A stretch of 64,000 bases of DNA from Selenomonadales bacterium 4137-cl (GTDB lineage: Bacteria; Bacillota; Negativicutes; Sporomusales; UBA7701), in assembly GCA_032334055.1 (NCBI GenBank), contig JAUOZS010000001.1, positions 3,372,001 through 3,436,000 of the forward strand. The letters run 5' to 3'. Below, in pieces: positions 28,280-36,786 of the stretch (its first letter is position 1; the number at the start of each line of letters is the position of its first letter). Made by a program: the position numbers and the translations under genes. The notes under the pieces were generated by a model. It was not told the DNA's origin. It did not search any database and worked only from the letters and a program-made list of their open reading frames with translations.

Positions 28280-29662
28280 TTATTCCGATTTGGTCTGGGT
28301 AGCCGCAGGCGCCGGCACCGCGACCATATCCTTCGCGGCCAGTTCGTCCAGCGTCCTGTTGGCGGTCTCCCGGCCGAGGATGAATATGTCGGCGGCGATT
28401 ATCGCCAGCACGGCGGTGAACATCATAAACACCGTCGGGATCTTGTCCGGGCCGGTCATGATGGCGCCGACGACGATCGGGGCGATAATGCCGCCCGTGC
28501 GGCCGAAGGCCGCGGCCCAGCCCACCCCGGTGGCCCGGGCGTAGGTCGGGTACTGTTCGGCGGAGTAAGCATGGGTGATACCCCAGGCGCCAAGGTTGAA
28601 GAAAGAGATCATGCAGCCCCAGAAGATTATCCAGGTGACGGATGTGGCGTTGCCGAACATGTAGGCGGCGACAGCCGTGACAGCCAGGAAGCTCCCCAGC
28701 GTCGCCCTGCGGCCGATCTTGTCCACCAGATAGGCGGCGGCGAAGTAGCCGGGGACCTGGGCGCAAGTCATCCACATCATATATTCGAACGATTTTACCA
28801 GATTAAAGCCGCTTTTCACCAGCAGGGACGGCAGCCAGGTGAACATGCCGTAGTAAGCGAAGACGATGCCGAACCACAATATCCACAGGCAGACGGTGCG
28901 GCGGACAAAGGTCGGACCCCACAGGTCGAAGAAGCTGATCTTCTTGTCTACAGTGACCGCCGGGATCTCGGACGGCTTAGGCGGCTCGCCCACCGGGATG
29001 CCGAGCTCGCGCTCGATCTTGGCCACCTCTTCGTGGGCTTCTTGGTAGCGGCCCTTGCTGACAAGGTACATTGCCGACTCGGGCATGATCTTGTAGATGT
29101 AGACCACCAGCAGCGCCGGCGCCGCGCCGATAATGAACGCCAGCTGCCAGCCGAACTTGGGAATGACCGTGTAAGCGAGCAGCGAAGCAACCAGCCAACC
29201 GACCGCCCATGAACAGTTCTGGAGGACCAGCATCTTCCCGCGATGCTTGGCGGGAGCGTATTCGCTCATCATGGCGTTGGCTACCGGCGGCTGCCCGCCG
29301 ACCCCGAAGCCGACGATGAAGCGGAACACCAGCAGCGATTCGAGATTCCAGGAAAAGGCGCACAGTGCCGTGCCGACGCTGTATATGGCCAGCGTCACCG
29401 CGAACATCGCCTTGCGACCGATGCGATCGGCCAGCGTCCCGGAGAAGATGGCGCCCAAGCACATGCCGACGAGGGCGGCGCTGCCGATGTAGCCCATCTG
29501 GACCGGGGTAAGGTTCCACGACCCGATCATCTTCGCCAGCACGAAGGCGATCAGCGCCGTATCCAGGGCCTCGAAAGCAATGCCTGATCCTATTAGCACC
29601 AGTAACCGCCAGTGGAATGAACCGAGGGGAAGATTACTCACACGTTCGGAAATACTCGCCAT
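28280..29662 (-). CDS. MFS transporter, sugar/aromatic acid-proton symporter type
   Basis: 460 aa from ATG 29662 (GGAGG upstream). It has twelve helices. The loop motif between helices 2 and 3 is GTLADRIGRKAMF, the loop 4-5 region reads RFIVGFGVGGQPPVANAMM, and a second repeat copy is AAYLVDKIGRRATLG, all typical of MFS members with the metabolite:H+ symporter (SV2/AAHS-like) pattern. The substrate is not readable. It is cotranscribed with the NIF3-like gene, so a shared pathway is possible but unproven. Confidence 0.88.
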   Translation of the reverse strand: MASISERVSNLPLGSFHWRLLVLIGSGIAFEALDTALIAFVLAKMIGSWNLTPVQMGYIGSAALVGMCLGAIFSGTLADRIGRKAMFAVTLAIYSVGTALCAFSWNLESLLVFRFIVGFGVGGQPPVANAMMSEYAPAKHRGKMLVLQNCSWAVGWLVASLLAYTVIPKFGWQLAFIIGAAPALLVVYIYKIMPESAMYLVSKGRYQEAHEEVAKIERELGIPVGEPPKPSEIPAVTVDKKISFFDLWGPTFVRRTVCLWILWFGIVFAYYGMFTWLPSLLVKSGFNLVKSFEYMMWMTCAQVPGYFAAAYLVDKIGRRATLGSFLAVTAVAAYMFGNATSVTWIIFWGCMISFFNLGAWGITHAYSAEQYPTYARATGVGWAAAFGRTGGIIAPIVVGAIMTGPDKIPTVFMMFTAVLAIIAADIFILGRETANRTLDELAAKDMVAVPAPAATQTKSE

Positions 29663-29705
29663 TATATTCCCTCCTTTTATTAATGAGTGCAACAAACCGG
29701 CCCGA

Positions 29706-30758
29706 TCAGCCGGCCGTACCAGCCCGGCGCTTCACCTCCTTGGCATCGTCCGCCGCCCTGTTAACAAGGTATTGTTGGGCGATATCGCGAGCGTATTCGC
29801 GGATGGCCGGCGTACCGGCCATCGTAAGCGGCGTCGCGGTGATCCGTTCGCGGAACAGCACGACCTCCACCTCAGGCAGCAGTATCTGCAGGGCGATGGC
29901 CAACGGCATGCCGTTTTCGAGAATCTCCATGGCATGCGAATTGCCGACGATAAAATTCATACCGAGCTCCTCGGCCTTCGCCACCAGAGGATGGTCGGCG
30001 TTTACCCGGCTGATCGACGCCAGCACGGTGTCCGCCTCCGGAAAGCGGCTCTTGACCTGAGCCAGATGCTCGGCCGTAAACCCGGTGTGGGGAAAAATAT
30101 GAATGATCGTGCCCACCGTGCTCTCCTTGGTCCCAACCAAAATGCGACCGCCGGTGGCCACGTTCGTCTCCACTATCGCGTCACAGCCGCGCGCCCCGCG
30201 TTCGGCCATCAGCATCCGTTTCTCCTCGTCCATCCCCATGAAATAATCAAGGCGGCCGATGATATCTCCCAGGGTATTCACCCCTTTAAGCGCCCGGCCG
30301 ACAAACAATATGTTTCCAGGCACGCCTCCGAAGGCGATATCGGCATGAATGGCCTGATGGCCGTGAATGAAGGCGATCCCGGGGTGCAGGCCGTGGAACG
30401 CCTCATGGAGCTCGAACACCGCCACGCCGTACAAACCCAGGTACGTCCTCATGGTAACCCCGCCAGTATTGGCTGCCTCGGCCACCGGATGGTGGGCAAT
30501 GATGGCGTCGACCCCCGTGGCCCCTGCAAGCTCGATGTTGCACTCCGTCAGCGTCATCGTCACGGCAATCTTGTTAACTTCCGCCTCCGGGTCGCCGCAA
30601 ACCAGGCCCGGCGTTTCCAGGCACGCCTTGCCCGGCACATCCGACGACTTGCGAATAACGAATTTGTGGCTGCCGCTATAAATATCCTCCGTGTCTTTAA
30701 CGCACCGGCCACCGGTGATCCTGTCGAGCGCCTCAAGCACATCCCTTACCTTTGCCAC
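29706..30758 (-). CDS. NIF3-family dinuclear metal protein
   Basis: 350 aa; GTG 30758 after GGGGAGG. The NIF3/YqfO hallmark GVDAIIAHHPVAEAANTGG carries the paired metal-binding histidines. Further histidines occur in LHEAFHGLHPG and FIHGHQAIHAD, and a later segment reads HIFPHTGFTAEHL. NIF3 proteins bind two metals and form hexamers. Some are annotated GTP cyclohydrolase I type 2, and their true substrates are unclear. The sequence is longer than the simple ~250-residue form and has no visible PII-like insert. First gene of a two-gene operon. Confidence 0.82.
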   Translation of the reverse strand: MAKVRDVLEALDRITGGRCVKDTEDIYSGSHKFVIRKSSDVPGKACLETPGLVCGDPEAEVNKIAVTMTLTECNIELAGATGVDAIIAHHPVAEAANTGGVTMRTYLGLYGVAVFELHEAFHGLHPGIAFIHGHQAIHADIAFGGVPGNILFVGRALKGVNTLGDIIGRLDYFMGMDEEKRMLMAERGARGCDAIVETNVATGGRILVGTKESTVGTIIHIFPHTGFTAEHLAQVKSRFPEADTVLASISRVNADHPLVAKAEELGMNFIVGNSHAMEILENGMPLAIALQILLPEVEVVLFRERITATPLTMAGTPAIREYARDIAQQYLVNRAADDAKEVKRRAGTAG

Positions 30759-30809
30759 CCTGATGCCTCCCTTTTCTTCGTCGTCACCCGCCCGACCGTT
30801 GCCGCCAAA

Positions 30810-30975
30810 ACAAAAAAGCTACCGCACCGGCTATGACGTTCGCGCAAACGCTGCTTTCCGCATGCGCGGCCGCCACTCCGAAAAAAGCGGTAGCTTTCGG
30901 CTCTCCTTGTGGAGCTCCTACGACCAGACCGGGGCTATGGATTTTCTTAATAGCCGCTCATCGTTGATGAGCTTA
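30810..30975 (-). ncRNA. Structured leader with terminator before NIF3-MFS
   Basis: Minus-strand leader with hairpins GCTCATC-AAC-GATGAGC (30956-30972) and GGCTAT/ATAGCC (30933-30955). A long-range stem AAGCTACCGC (30816-30825) / GCGGTAGCTT (30887-30896) ends in TTTTTT on the minus strand. The internal region has a second T-run. This is the layout of a transcription attenuator or riboswitch, but no known class is recognised. Confidence 0.55.
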
Positions 30976-31038
30976 ATTCTCTTATTCGCTGTGTGGTGAA
31001 AAATTCCTTTTATCTCACAGAATAATTAAAATATTTTT

Positions 31039-31410
31039 TTACCGGGCTGCTACTTCCTGGTGCTTGCGCATAAACGACTCCTCCACGATAATCACCGTCA
31101 CCGCCAGTTCCTGATCGGGATCGTAGTCTTTCATAACGCTCAACACCGGCATCTTGAGCTGCTCGGTAAGAGCCGCCTTCAACCGTCTCTTGAACTCATC
31201 GAGGATCGCCACATCGGTGTTACGGGTCGTCATGCGCTCCAGCTTGTCCAGCGCCGCCAGGGCCGGGACGCGTTTATGGTCGGCGGTAATGATGATTTTA
31301 TCCTCAGAAACCAGTACCCGTTGCTTTCTTAGGCCGGTACCGAATATGCTGATATTAACGTTATTGTTAACTCGCATAACTTCCTGCCTTAGATCCATCA
31401 CAACCGCCAT
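31039..31410 (-). CDS. DUF2294/MpsC-like small protein
   Basis: 123 aa from ATG 31410, chosen because GGGGAG lies 9 bases upstream; the longer frame to 31578 runs into a terminator and is not supported. Short soluble protein: VNISIFGTGLRKQRVLVSED, KIIITADHKRVPALAALDKL, EFKRRLKAALTEQL and PVLSVMKDYDPDQELAVTVI. The pattern of a strand pair followed by a helix and a last strand resembles DUF2294 (Na+-translocating system component MpsC family). The match is by eye, so the assignment is tentative. Confidence 0.55.
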   Translation of the reverse strand: MAVVMDLRQEVMRVNNNVNISIFGTGLRKQRVLVSEDKIIITADHKRVPALAALDKLERMTTRNTDVAILDEFKRRLKAALTEQLKMPVLSVMKDYDPDQELAVTVIIVEESFMRKHQEVAAR

Positions 31411-31519
31411 CAGCCAGCACTCCCCTCCGTGCCCAAAAACTGTCACATAATATATACTCCCCGCTTGCGATAAGTCCTGCATCACAGCAACGACATTATC
31501 GGGACAGCGTCTGGGCAAA

Positions 31520-31560
31520 GAAAACAATAAAAGCCGCACTGAAAAAAACAGTGTGGCTTC
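31520..31560 (-). terminator. Terminator
   Basis: AGCCGCACTG (31532-31541) / CAGTGTGGCT (31549-31558) around an A7 loop, followed on the minus strand by TTTATTGTTTTC. Terminates the short gene ending at 31597. Confidence 0.75.
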
Positions 31561-31596
31561 TTTGCCGGCGTCAGACATTGTTGCTATTTAATTTTT

Positions 31597-31839
31597 TTAT
31601 TCTACGTTACGCAGAAAATTCCTTCCGCCTTCGGAGCCAATTTGTTCGAGAATCAATTCCGCCCAGTAATCCGGCCCCTTATAAGACAGGAAATTCAGTT
31701 TGCCGACCGCCAACGCCCCGAGCTGGGACTCCTCCACTATTGCCGCTGCCCTCGCCAGCGGAATGCCCGCCCTGCGTGCCAACGCCTCCGCGACATACCT
31801 TCTGAACACGCTCCGGTGATCCAACGATACCGCCTCCAT
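31597..31839 (-). CDS. Small hypothetical protein, 80 aa
   Basis: Frame from ATG 31839 to 31597; the long upstream extension is a shadow of the plus-strand peptide gene. Helical and basic/acidic mixed (SVFRRYVAEALARRAGIPLA, AIVEESQLGALAVG, YWAELILEQIG). The ribosome binding site is weak (GAAAG), so the start is uncertain. It could be a short regulator such as an anti-sigma-like helix bundle, but there is no family match. Confidence 0.45.
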   Translation of the reverse strand: MEAVSLDHRSVFRRYVAEALARRAGIPLARAAAIVEESQLGALAVGKLNFLSYKGPDYWAELILEQIGSEGGRNFLRNVE

Positions 31840-31949
31840 CTTTCGGACTACAAGGGCAGTATATGCGCCTTGCAGCTGCAAAAGACCGGCGGAAAATTCC
31901 TGATATTCAACTGCGGAGTGGGAGAAAATAACCTCAGGAGGTGAAGCCG

Positions 31950-32090
31950 GTGCCAGACAAAGCCGTTCCGCAGGCAACCAAAGACACGGACAAAACCAAA
32001 GTGACCGGCAAACGCAACTTCGAAGTCGAAATACCAGGCACACCCGGTATAAAGTCCAACTATCGCCAAACGGTAAGGGAAGAAGAATAA
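31950..32090 (+). CDS. 46-residue hydrophilic protein
   Basis: A perfect AGGAGGTGA (31936-31944) precedes GTG 31950 by 5 bases. The frame runs to TAA 32088-32090: PDKAVPQATKDTDK, then TKVTGKRNFEVEIPG and PGIKSNYRQTVREEE. It is too short for ordinary gene finding but has its own ribosome binding site and a strong terminator immediately after. Function unknown; it is charged and perhaps disordered. Confidence 0.65.
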   Translation: MPDKAVPQATKDTDKTKVTGKRNFEVEIPGTPGIKSNYRQTVREEE

Positions 32091-32126
32091 CGCCGAAAGG
32101 CTCCGGAAATCCGGAGCCTTTCGGCG
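32091..32126. terminator. Perfect 16-bp hairpin, bidirectional
   Basis: CGCCGAAAGGCTCCGG (32091-32106), loop AAAT, CCGGAGCCTTTCGGCG (32111-32126), starting at the stop of the 46-residue gene. There is no long T-run on the plus strand. Confidence 0.75.
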
Positions 32127-32276
32127 TTACAAAAGAAGGCCCCGCATCACTGCGAAGCCCGCGACCCTTGTCCTCCACGTCTCAAATTTCAATTTTAACC
32201 ATTACGCCAGACAACCCAAAACCATTTTGCTCGCGAGACTTTTCATTTTCGCACCCTGTTTTTAGTGCACTTTGCA

Positions 32277-33083
32277 CTAAAATTTATAGGCAATCTCAAA
32301 ATATGGTCCTGATTGCTTGAATTGCGCCTTACTGCCATCCGAACTTTTTTCTTTAACATTAAGGTCGAAAACACGATACGCCGCTTTAACGCTGAATTGT
32401 TTATTCGCCTGGTATTTCAGCCCGGCCTCGGCATCGTAAAAATACCCGTACTTCCCTAACGGCAGACCGCTGATTTCGCTAAAAAAGCTCACACCCCTGC
32501 TGGCTCCCGGATTTGTCTCCAACCTGAAACCGATTGTCGGGACAACGCCGCGAAACTGCTTTCTTTTGGTCACCGTATTGCCGGTACCGGCATCCCGGCC
32601 GGTGATTGACGCATCAAAACTAAACACCTTGATATCAATCAGCCAGTCGGTGGCAATCGCCTGTGACCTGGTAATCGGCCTCAGCCATGTAAGCCTGCTG
32701 TAATACACATCGAGATCGGCAGCAGCCGAAGAGCCGGCTTGGTATACAACGCCGCCCCAAGTAATATCGTAACCCAGTGTTTTCGATCCCTTAAAATCCC
32801 ATTCGGTATAAGATAATCGCAGGCAATCGTTAAGCCAAAGCCTGTACTCCGGAGCGTTTTTGTTGCGCACACCTAGGTCTTTTTTAAAGGAAACGTCGCG
32901 TGCACCTATGCCGTTAAGCACATAGTGGGCGTTAAACTCCAGCGATGGTTTAAAATAACCAACCTCAAGCGCCATCATCTTCTTCTCCGGCGCCCCGTCT
33001 TTCTTCTCCGAGGCCAAGGCCACTCCGCCCATGGCAGCGATTGACGCGATAATTAGTGCGGTTATGCATAGTTTTTTGTTCAT
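32277..33083 (-). CDS. Outer-membrane beta-barrel protein
   Basis: 268 aa. Signal peptide KKLCITALIIASIAAMGG ending at VALAS. The mature chain has no hydrophobic helix but a regular set of amphipathic strands: LEVGYFKPSLEFNAHYVL, YRLWLNDCLRLSYTEWDF, DITWGGVVYQAGS, LDVYYSRLTWLRPI, LKYQANKQFSVKAAYRVFDL. It ends in GPYFEIAYKF, the C-terminal aromatic signature of outer-membrane proteins. About 10-12 strands are expected. This indicates a diderm cell. Substrate or role unknown; monocistronic. Confidence 0.85.
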   Translation of the reverse strand: MNKKLCITALIIASIAAMGGVALASEKKDGAPEKKMMALEVGYFKPSLEFNAHYVLNGIGARDVSFKKDLGVRNKNAPEYRLWLNDCLRLSYTEWDFKGSKTLGYDITWGGVVYQAGSSAAADLDVYYSRLTWLRPITRSQAIATDWLIDIKVFSFDASITGRDAGTGNTVTKRKQFRGVVPTIGFRLETNPGASRGVSFFSEISGLPLGKYGYFYDAEAGLKYQANKQFSVKAAYRVFDLNVKEKSSDGSKAQFKQSGPYFEIAYKF

Positions 33084-33584
33084 CTCGTTCTTCTCTCCTC
33101 ATCAACGATACCCGAATGTTTGAAAAGCTTATATCAAAACCAACCGTTGACAACCGCTGTTCGACTGACCTTCCCTTTACAGGACAGAACAGGGGCATCC
33201 GGCTTGGTCGATACTAAACATATTCCCCAAGGAATTGTTACATCCTGCCAAATTATCGCATGTTTTGACATAATATTCGCTCGGTGGACCTGAAGTAACG
33301 CAAAGGTAGCAGACGCTATCACTTCAGACTGTTTGCCAGTCCAAATCCGGTCCTTGTCCAGTTCAACCATTTGAGCAAAGTTGGCATTTGTATCATCGCA
33401 TTTCCTAGTGGAACGACATCGCATTTAGCCGCTTCCGTCTCGGCATAACGCTCACCGCCAGCAAAAGATCAAGCCAGATGTAGTTCGTATTCTACATCTG
33501 GCTTGAAAAATTGCCCAAACCAACGGCCAGAATATCCTATCGATGGTACAAGGCCGCCTCATTATAGGCGTTGATCAGTCCGCC
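33084..33584. other. 501-bp interval without a supported gene
   Basis: A 96-codon minus-strand frame (33134-33424) has no ribosome binding site and an unusual composition, so I do not call it. TTGTCA...TATAAG (33127-33152) on the minus strand has only a 14-base spacer. The only clear element is the hairpin at 33470-33505. Confidence 0.4.
33466..33506 (-). terminator. Terminator of the metallophosphoesterase gene
   Basis: CAAGCCAGATGTAG (33470-33483) / CTACATCTGGCTTG (33492-33505), 14 perfect pairs, followed on the minus strand by ATCTTTTGC. Confidence 0.7.
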
Positions 33585-34895
33585 TCATTTGCTGACGCTT
33601 GCGCTTATATCGATAGCAGAGCCATCCTCCGTAAACTTGTAGAGCGCAGCCGTATCTTTTTTGCCGGTGGTAATGACCACAAAGGTCCTGGTGGCATCCG
33701 GGTAGTCGGCGTTGTGGTCGATCCACGTTCCGGAGTTCAGGTAGTACTTACCGTTGCCCATGCCCCGATAAACGGGCACATGGGTATGTCCAAACACGAC
33801 CACGTCCACTTTTTCGTTCGGGTTTTCAAGGTACTGCGCCTTAGTTTGCCTGAAATAGTATTCCCAGTCCGTGGCGCCGGCTACCGCCTCGATAAAGCTG
33901 TTCGGAACCTTGACGTTATTGATCTTTTGGCGCTCGCCCCATGTGCGCTGGACATTTTTGAACAGCACTGGCGCGGAAATAGTTCCGTCCTTCTGCTGCG
34001 CCGGGAAGAAATCAAGAAAAGTATACGCATTGTCAAACCCGGCGATGCGCATATCGAATATCTTCTCGTCAAGGCCCTCGTTGGGCGTCATCCGCGCGGA
34101 GATTTTTTTGAGAAGCGAATAATAAAGATAAGCGCCATACTGATCCGTATCGTTCTTATCCGGCACGTCAGTTACTACGGGCAGTTTCTTCTCTACCTTC
34201 GGGCGACCCTCCAGCACCCAGGTTGCGGCATAGCGGGCGTAAAAATACCCTGCAGGCAAAATGGTATTGTCATTGCCGCACAGTTCCGCGTTGGTGACCG
34301 TGTCCGGCGCGGAACACACGTCGTATCGGTGACCGTGTTCGATTACGATCTCGTTTCGGTCGCCTGTGTAATAAGCGCCAAGCCCGTTGGCATCCCTGGC
34401 CTGAACGATGTTAGGAATCGCTTCCTGCAAGATGCTGGCCTCCAGCAGCATATCATGATTCCCTATAACGTAAACCAGCTTTATTCCTTTCTTGGTCACA
34501 TTGTTCAACTCGTCGATCACGGCCTGATTGTTGGCAATCACTTTCTTATAAAATTGCCGTTCATCCGTGTAGCTCGGATAATAGACCGGCAGAAACCACT
34601 CGTCCAGAAAATCACCGGCGATCACCAGTTCGCGCACATCCTTGGTGCTTTGCAGGCGCTGCAAGAATTCAATAAGCCGCTGACGGTTTTTCAGCGTTTC
34701 GGTATAGCGGTCATCGATGCCGAGATGGATGTCGCTTATAACGACGATTTTGTCTCTTGTACCGCCGGCATCCCATAAAGCGGCGGCGCCCTCCGGCGCG
34801 GAGGCTCGCGCGCCGGTATTCCACGAAAATCCAGTGGTGAACAAAGAAATCGCCATGCTAGCCACCAGCAATAAAGAGAGAATTTTTGCTTTCAT
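33585..34895 (-). CDS. Exported metallophosphoesterase
   Basis: 436 aa from ATG 34895, the second of two ATGs, with GGAGG 8 bases before it. Signal peptide KILSLLLVASMAISLFTTG. Calcineurin-like dimetal motifs are in order: VVISDIHLG, LVIAGDFLDEW, VYVIGNHDML, IEHGHRYDV and VVVFGHTHVPVYRG. Most of the protein between GNHD and the last histidine pair is a family-specific insert of ~190 residues. Substrate unknown; the exported location suits nucleotide or phosphoester scavenging in the periplasm. Lies next to the IS insertion but appears intact. Confidence 0.88.
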   Translation of the reverse strand: MKAKILSLLLVASMAISLFTTGFSWNTGARASAPEGAAALWDAGGTRDKIVVISDIHLGIDDRYTETLKNRQRLIEFLQRLQSTKDVRELVIAGDFLDEWFLPVYYPSYTDERQFYKKVIANNQAVIDELNNVTKKGIKLVYVIGNHDMLLEASILQEAIPNIVQARDANGLGAYYTGDRNEIVIEHGHRYDVCSAPDTVTNAELCGNDNTILPAGYFYARYAATWVLEGRPKVEKKLPVVTDVPDKNDTDQYGAYLYYSLLKKISARMTPNEGLDEKIFDMRIAGFDNAYTFLDFFPAQQKDGTISAPVLFKNVQRTWGERQKINNVKVPNSFIEAVAGATDWEYYFRQTKAQYLENPNEKVDVVVFGHTHVPVYRGMGNGKYYLNSGTWIDHNADYPDATRTFVVITTGKKDTAALYKFTEDGSAIDISASVSK

Positions 34896-34919
34896 GTTCA
34901 TTTCCTCCAATGATTCCAT

Positions 34920-35195
34920 ATTGTCGACCGGTAGTCAGCGTGGAGATACTCAAGCTACTTGTTGGTAAGCAACCGCCTTTGTGACTGCGTGTACGTTTCC
35001 TCGTGTTCGCGAGTTTCCATTGGATTGCCTATCTCCCTAATAACTACATATAAATGTCGATATTAGAAATATTTAGAGGTATACAAGTCTTGTTCCTGCC
35101 AACTGTTTACAATAATGACAAAAACATTGCATTGACACAAAATAAGCCTATTCTAAGCCCATCATAGATGAGATAAAAGCGACCTCCGGGTAATT
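34920..35195. other. AT-rich intergenic interval between the phosphatase gene and the IS
   Basis: No open frame and no clear tandem structure. Several AT-rich blocks (TTGTGT, TTATTG, TTGTAT on the minus strand) could hold the phosphatase promoter, but none has good -35/-10 spacing. Confidence 0.35.
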
Positions 35196-35220
35196 TGCAC
35201 TGAACCCCGGCCAATGGACA
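35196..35220. repeat. Left terminal inverted repeat of the IS
   Basis: Begins TGCACTGAACCC and ends GGACA; pairs with the right repeat. Confidence 0.8.
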
Positions 35221-35254
35221 CAGATAAAAAGCCCTATCGTAGGATTAGATGAGA

Positions 35255-36109
35255 TTACGCAAACTGGCGTCGTTTTTCGAGCGGCGTCAGTTTTGTTTTG
35301 AGTTGAATACGCTCGTGGTTGTAGAAAAAAATGTAGTTATCAATAAGCTGACGCGCCTGATCGACCGTCTTTGGCTTATGCCGCCGGATACACTCGGTCT
35401 TAAGGATGCTGAAGAAGTTTTCTGCCGGCGCGTTGTCATAGCAGTTTCCCCGCCTTGACATGGACGGAGTAATGCCGTAATTTTGAGTTAGGGTGAAATA
35501 TGCCTGGGAAGTGTATTGAAACCCCTGGTCACTGTGGAGGTGCAACTCTGCAGTGACCGCTTCTTTTGCCTTGGCTTGCCGAACGGTTCGCAGAACCAGG
35601 TTGACCGACTGCTCGGTTCCAGTCTGGTAGGCGACAATACTGTTGTCAAACAGGTCGCGAATCATGGATAGATACAAGGTTCCCTGCGGCGTCTGGATAT
35701 AGGAAACATCCGTTACCCATTTCTGATTAGGTTTGATAGCTGTGAAATCGCGGCCGAGGATATTCGGATACCGGTGCAGTTGACCGCTCATCTGCCGGTA
35801 CTTTTTTCTGCGCCGGATTTGCGCCAGCAACCCGTACTTGTTCATGATGCGCAGCACCGCCTTATGGTTTTTCTTAATGCCTCGCCTCTCAAGCCATATC
35901 CCCACACGCCTATAACCGTAAGTTCCATTAGTCTGCCGCTGGCATTTTTGAATCAAGGCGGCCAACTTCTCCTCGGCGGATGACCGGTCTTTCCGTTTGA
36001 GATACGCGTAGTAGCCGCTTCTTGATACCTCAAAGAAATTACACATGACCGCAACCGGATGCTTGCCGGCATTTTGCGCTATGGCTATGTACTTAACCTG
36101 TGCTCTCAC
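35255..36109 (-). CDS. IS3-family transposase OrfB (DDE)
   Basis: 284 aa from GTG 36109. The integrase core has Asp134 (KWVTDVSY), Asp194 (LHSDQGFQY) and Glu230 (NAPAENFFSILKTE), the DDE triad with ~35 residues between the last two. The N-terminal HTH_21-like segment (YYAYLKRK, GYRRVGIWLERRG) is intact. It starts inside the end of orfA, so translational coupling or -1 frameshifting would produce it. No A6G slippery run is seen at the junction. Confidence 0.93.
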   Translation of the reverse strand: MRAQVKYIAIAQNAGKHPVAVMCNFFEVSRSGYYAYLKRKDRSSAEEKLAALIQKCQRQTNGTYGYRRVGIWLERRGIKKNHKAVLRIMNKYGLLAQIRRRKKYRQMSGQLHRYPNILGRDFTAIKPNQKWVTDVSYIQTPQGTLYLSMIRDLFDNSIVAYQTGTEQSVNLVLRTVRQAKAKEAVTAELHLHSDQGFQYTSQAYFTLTQNYGITPSMSRRGNCYDNAPAENFFSILKTECIRRHKPKTVDQARQLIDNYIFFYNHERIQLKTKLTPLEKRRQFA

Positions 36110-36402
36110 ATCCTTCCAGCAGCGTGAAGAAAAGACCGGTATAGTTCCACTTCTCTTTCAAGTTCCCGTATCCGCAGCTCCATCGCGTGGTGTGCAGTTA
36201 TCGGGCTTTTTCTGGGGCGGCCTTTCTTCTTGGGGGATGCCGGAAGGGTGGTCTGTCTCCGATTGTACCGGTTAATCCAGTTCTTGATTTGTACTTTTTC
36301 AAGACCCAAGGCATCTGCTATCTCCCGCCTGGTTCTTCCATCTTGTCGCATTTGCAGGATAATCCGCTCAGCCGATTGCATATCTGTCCATTTCCGTGAC
36401 AT
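36106..36402 (-). CDS. IS3-family OrfA (helix-turn-helix)
   Basis: 98 aa; ATG 36402. HTH segment MRQDGRTRREIADALGLE, then a leucine-zipper-like coil (MELRIRELEREVELYRSF) that mediates oligomerisation. It ends overlapping orfB. Confidence 0.9.
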   Translation of the reverse strand: MSRKWTDMQSAERIILQMRQDGRTRREIADALGLEKVQIKNWINRYNRRQTTLPASPKKKGRPRKSPITAHHAMELRIRELEREVELYRSFLHAAGRM

Positions 36403-36452
36403 ACAAAACCTCCTATCGTAGTTATCCTACAACAGGAGGCTTTTTTGCTCAA

Positions 36453-36477
36453 TGTCCGTTTTTTCGGGTTCAGTTCA
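36453..36477. repeat. Right terminal inverted repeat of the IS
   Basis: Reads GGGTTCAGTTCA at the end, the complement of TGAACTGAACCC; the adjacent ATT is the target duplication. Confidence 0.8.
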
Positions 36478-36516
36478 ATTCAGGAGGCTCAATCTTTCTT
36501 TGCGCAAGCTATTGCG

Positions 36517-36542
36517 GAACCAGCGGCCTCTTTAATGTGAGT
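36517..36542 (-). pseudogene. Partial tRNA-Val copy
   Basis: Positions 36517-36540 repeat bases 36807-36830 of the intact tRNA-Val (anticodon and T-arm side) with one mismatch. The rest of the tRNA is missing and cannot fold. Remnant of an attachment site or of a duplication. Confidence 0.7.
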
Positions 36543-36743
36543 GATTGCTTTTCTATGTATACAGCTATCCGAATTGTCCCTGTCGAATCCTAAAAACCGT
36601 GTTAGGTAACAATTTAGGCAGCAACTTTTAGACCAATGCTAAGTAAAAGTAACTCAGGCTACCGCTAAATCATTTCATTTTAGCCAGTACCACTTTACAC
36701 TATCCGTTTTATATCATTCCAAATCATTTTGGGCATCAAAAAC

Positions 36744-36777
36744 AAAAAAGCCTCGCGAGTACAACCTCGCGAAGCCT
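36744..36777 (-). terminator. Terminator after tRNA-Val
   Basis: CCTCGCGAG / CTCGCGAAG-GC arms (36750-36776), followed on the minus strand by TTTTTTG. Confidence 0.85.
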
Positions 36778-36786
36778 CGTGTTTCC

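Larger units (their letters stand above)
35196..36477 (-). mobile_element. IS3-family insertion sequence, complete
   Basis: 1282 bp. Left end TGCACTGAACCC (35196-) and right end TGAACTGAACCC (read inward from 36477) form imperfect inverted repeats that extend over ~25 bases and share GGACA. The 3-bp target duplication ATT occurs at 35193-35195 and 36478-36480. Both transposase genes are open and read toward the left end. Intact, so probably recent and possibly active. Confidence 0.92.

Noticed and set aside
30810..30975. T-box identity for this leader
   Set aside because: It has GAGTGGCGGCCGCG, slightly like the T-box core, but no GGTGGNACC and no specifier stem, unlike the two real T-boxes at 39.9 and 42.7 kb.
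31410..31578. N-terminal extension of the DUF2294-like gene
   Set aside because: Runs through a U-tailed terminator hairpin and lacks a ribosome site; the ATG at 31410 is better.
31840..32178. Long upstream extension of the 80-residue gene at 31597
   Set aside because: It is the reverse of the 46-residue gene and its hairpin; unusual Cys/Trp-rich composition shows it is a shadow.
33134..33424. 96-codon minus-strand frame
   Set aside because: No ribosome binding site, no recognisable fold, composition like non-coding DNA, in a stretch where the hairpin and leader are the only clear elements.
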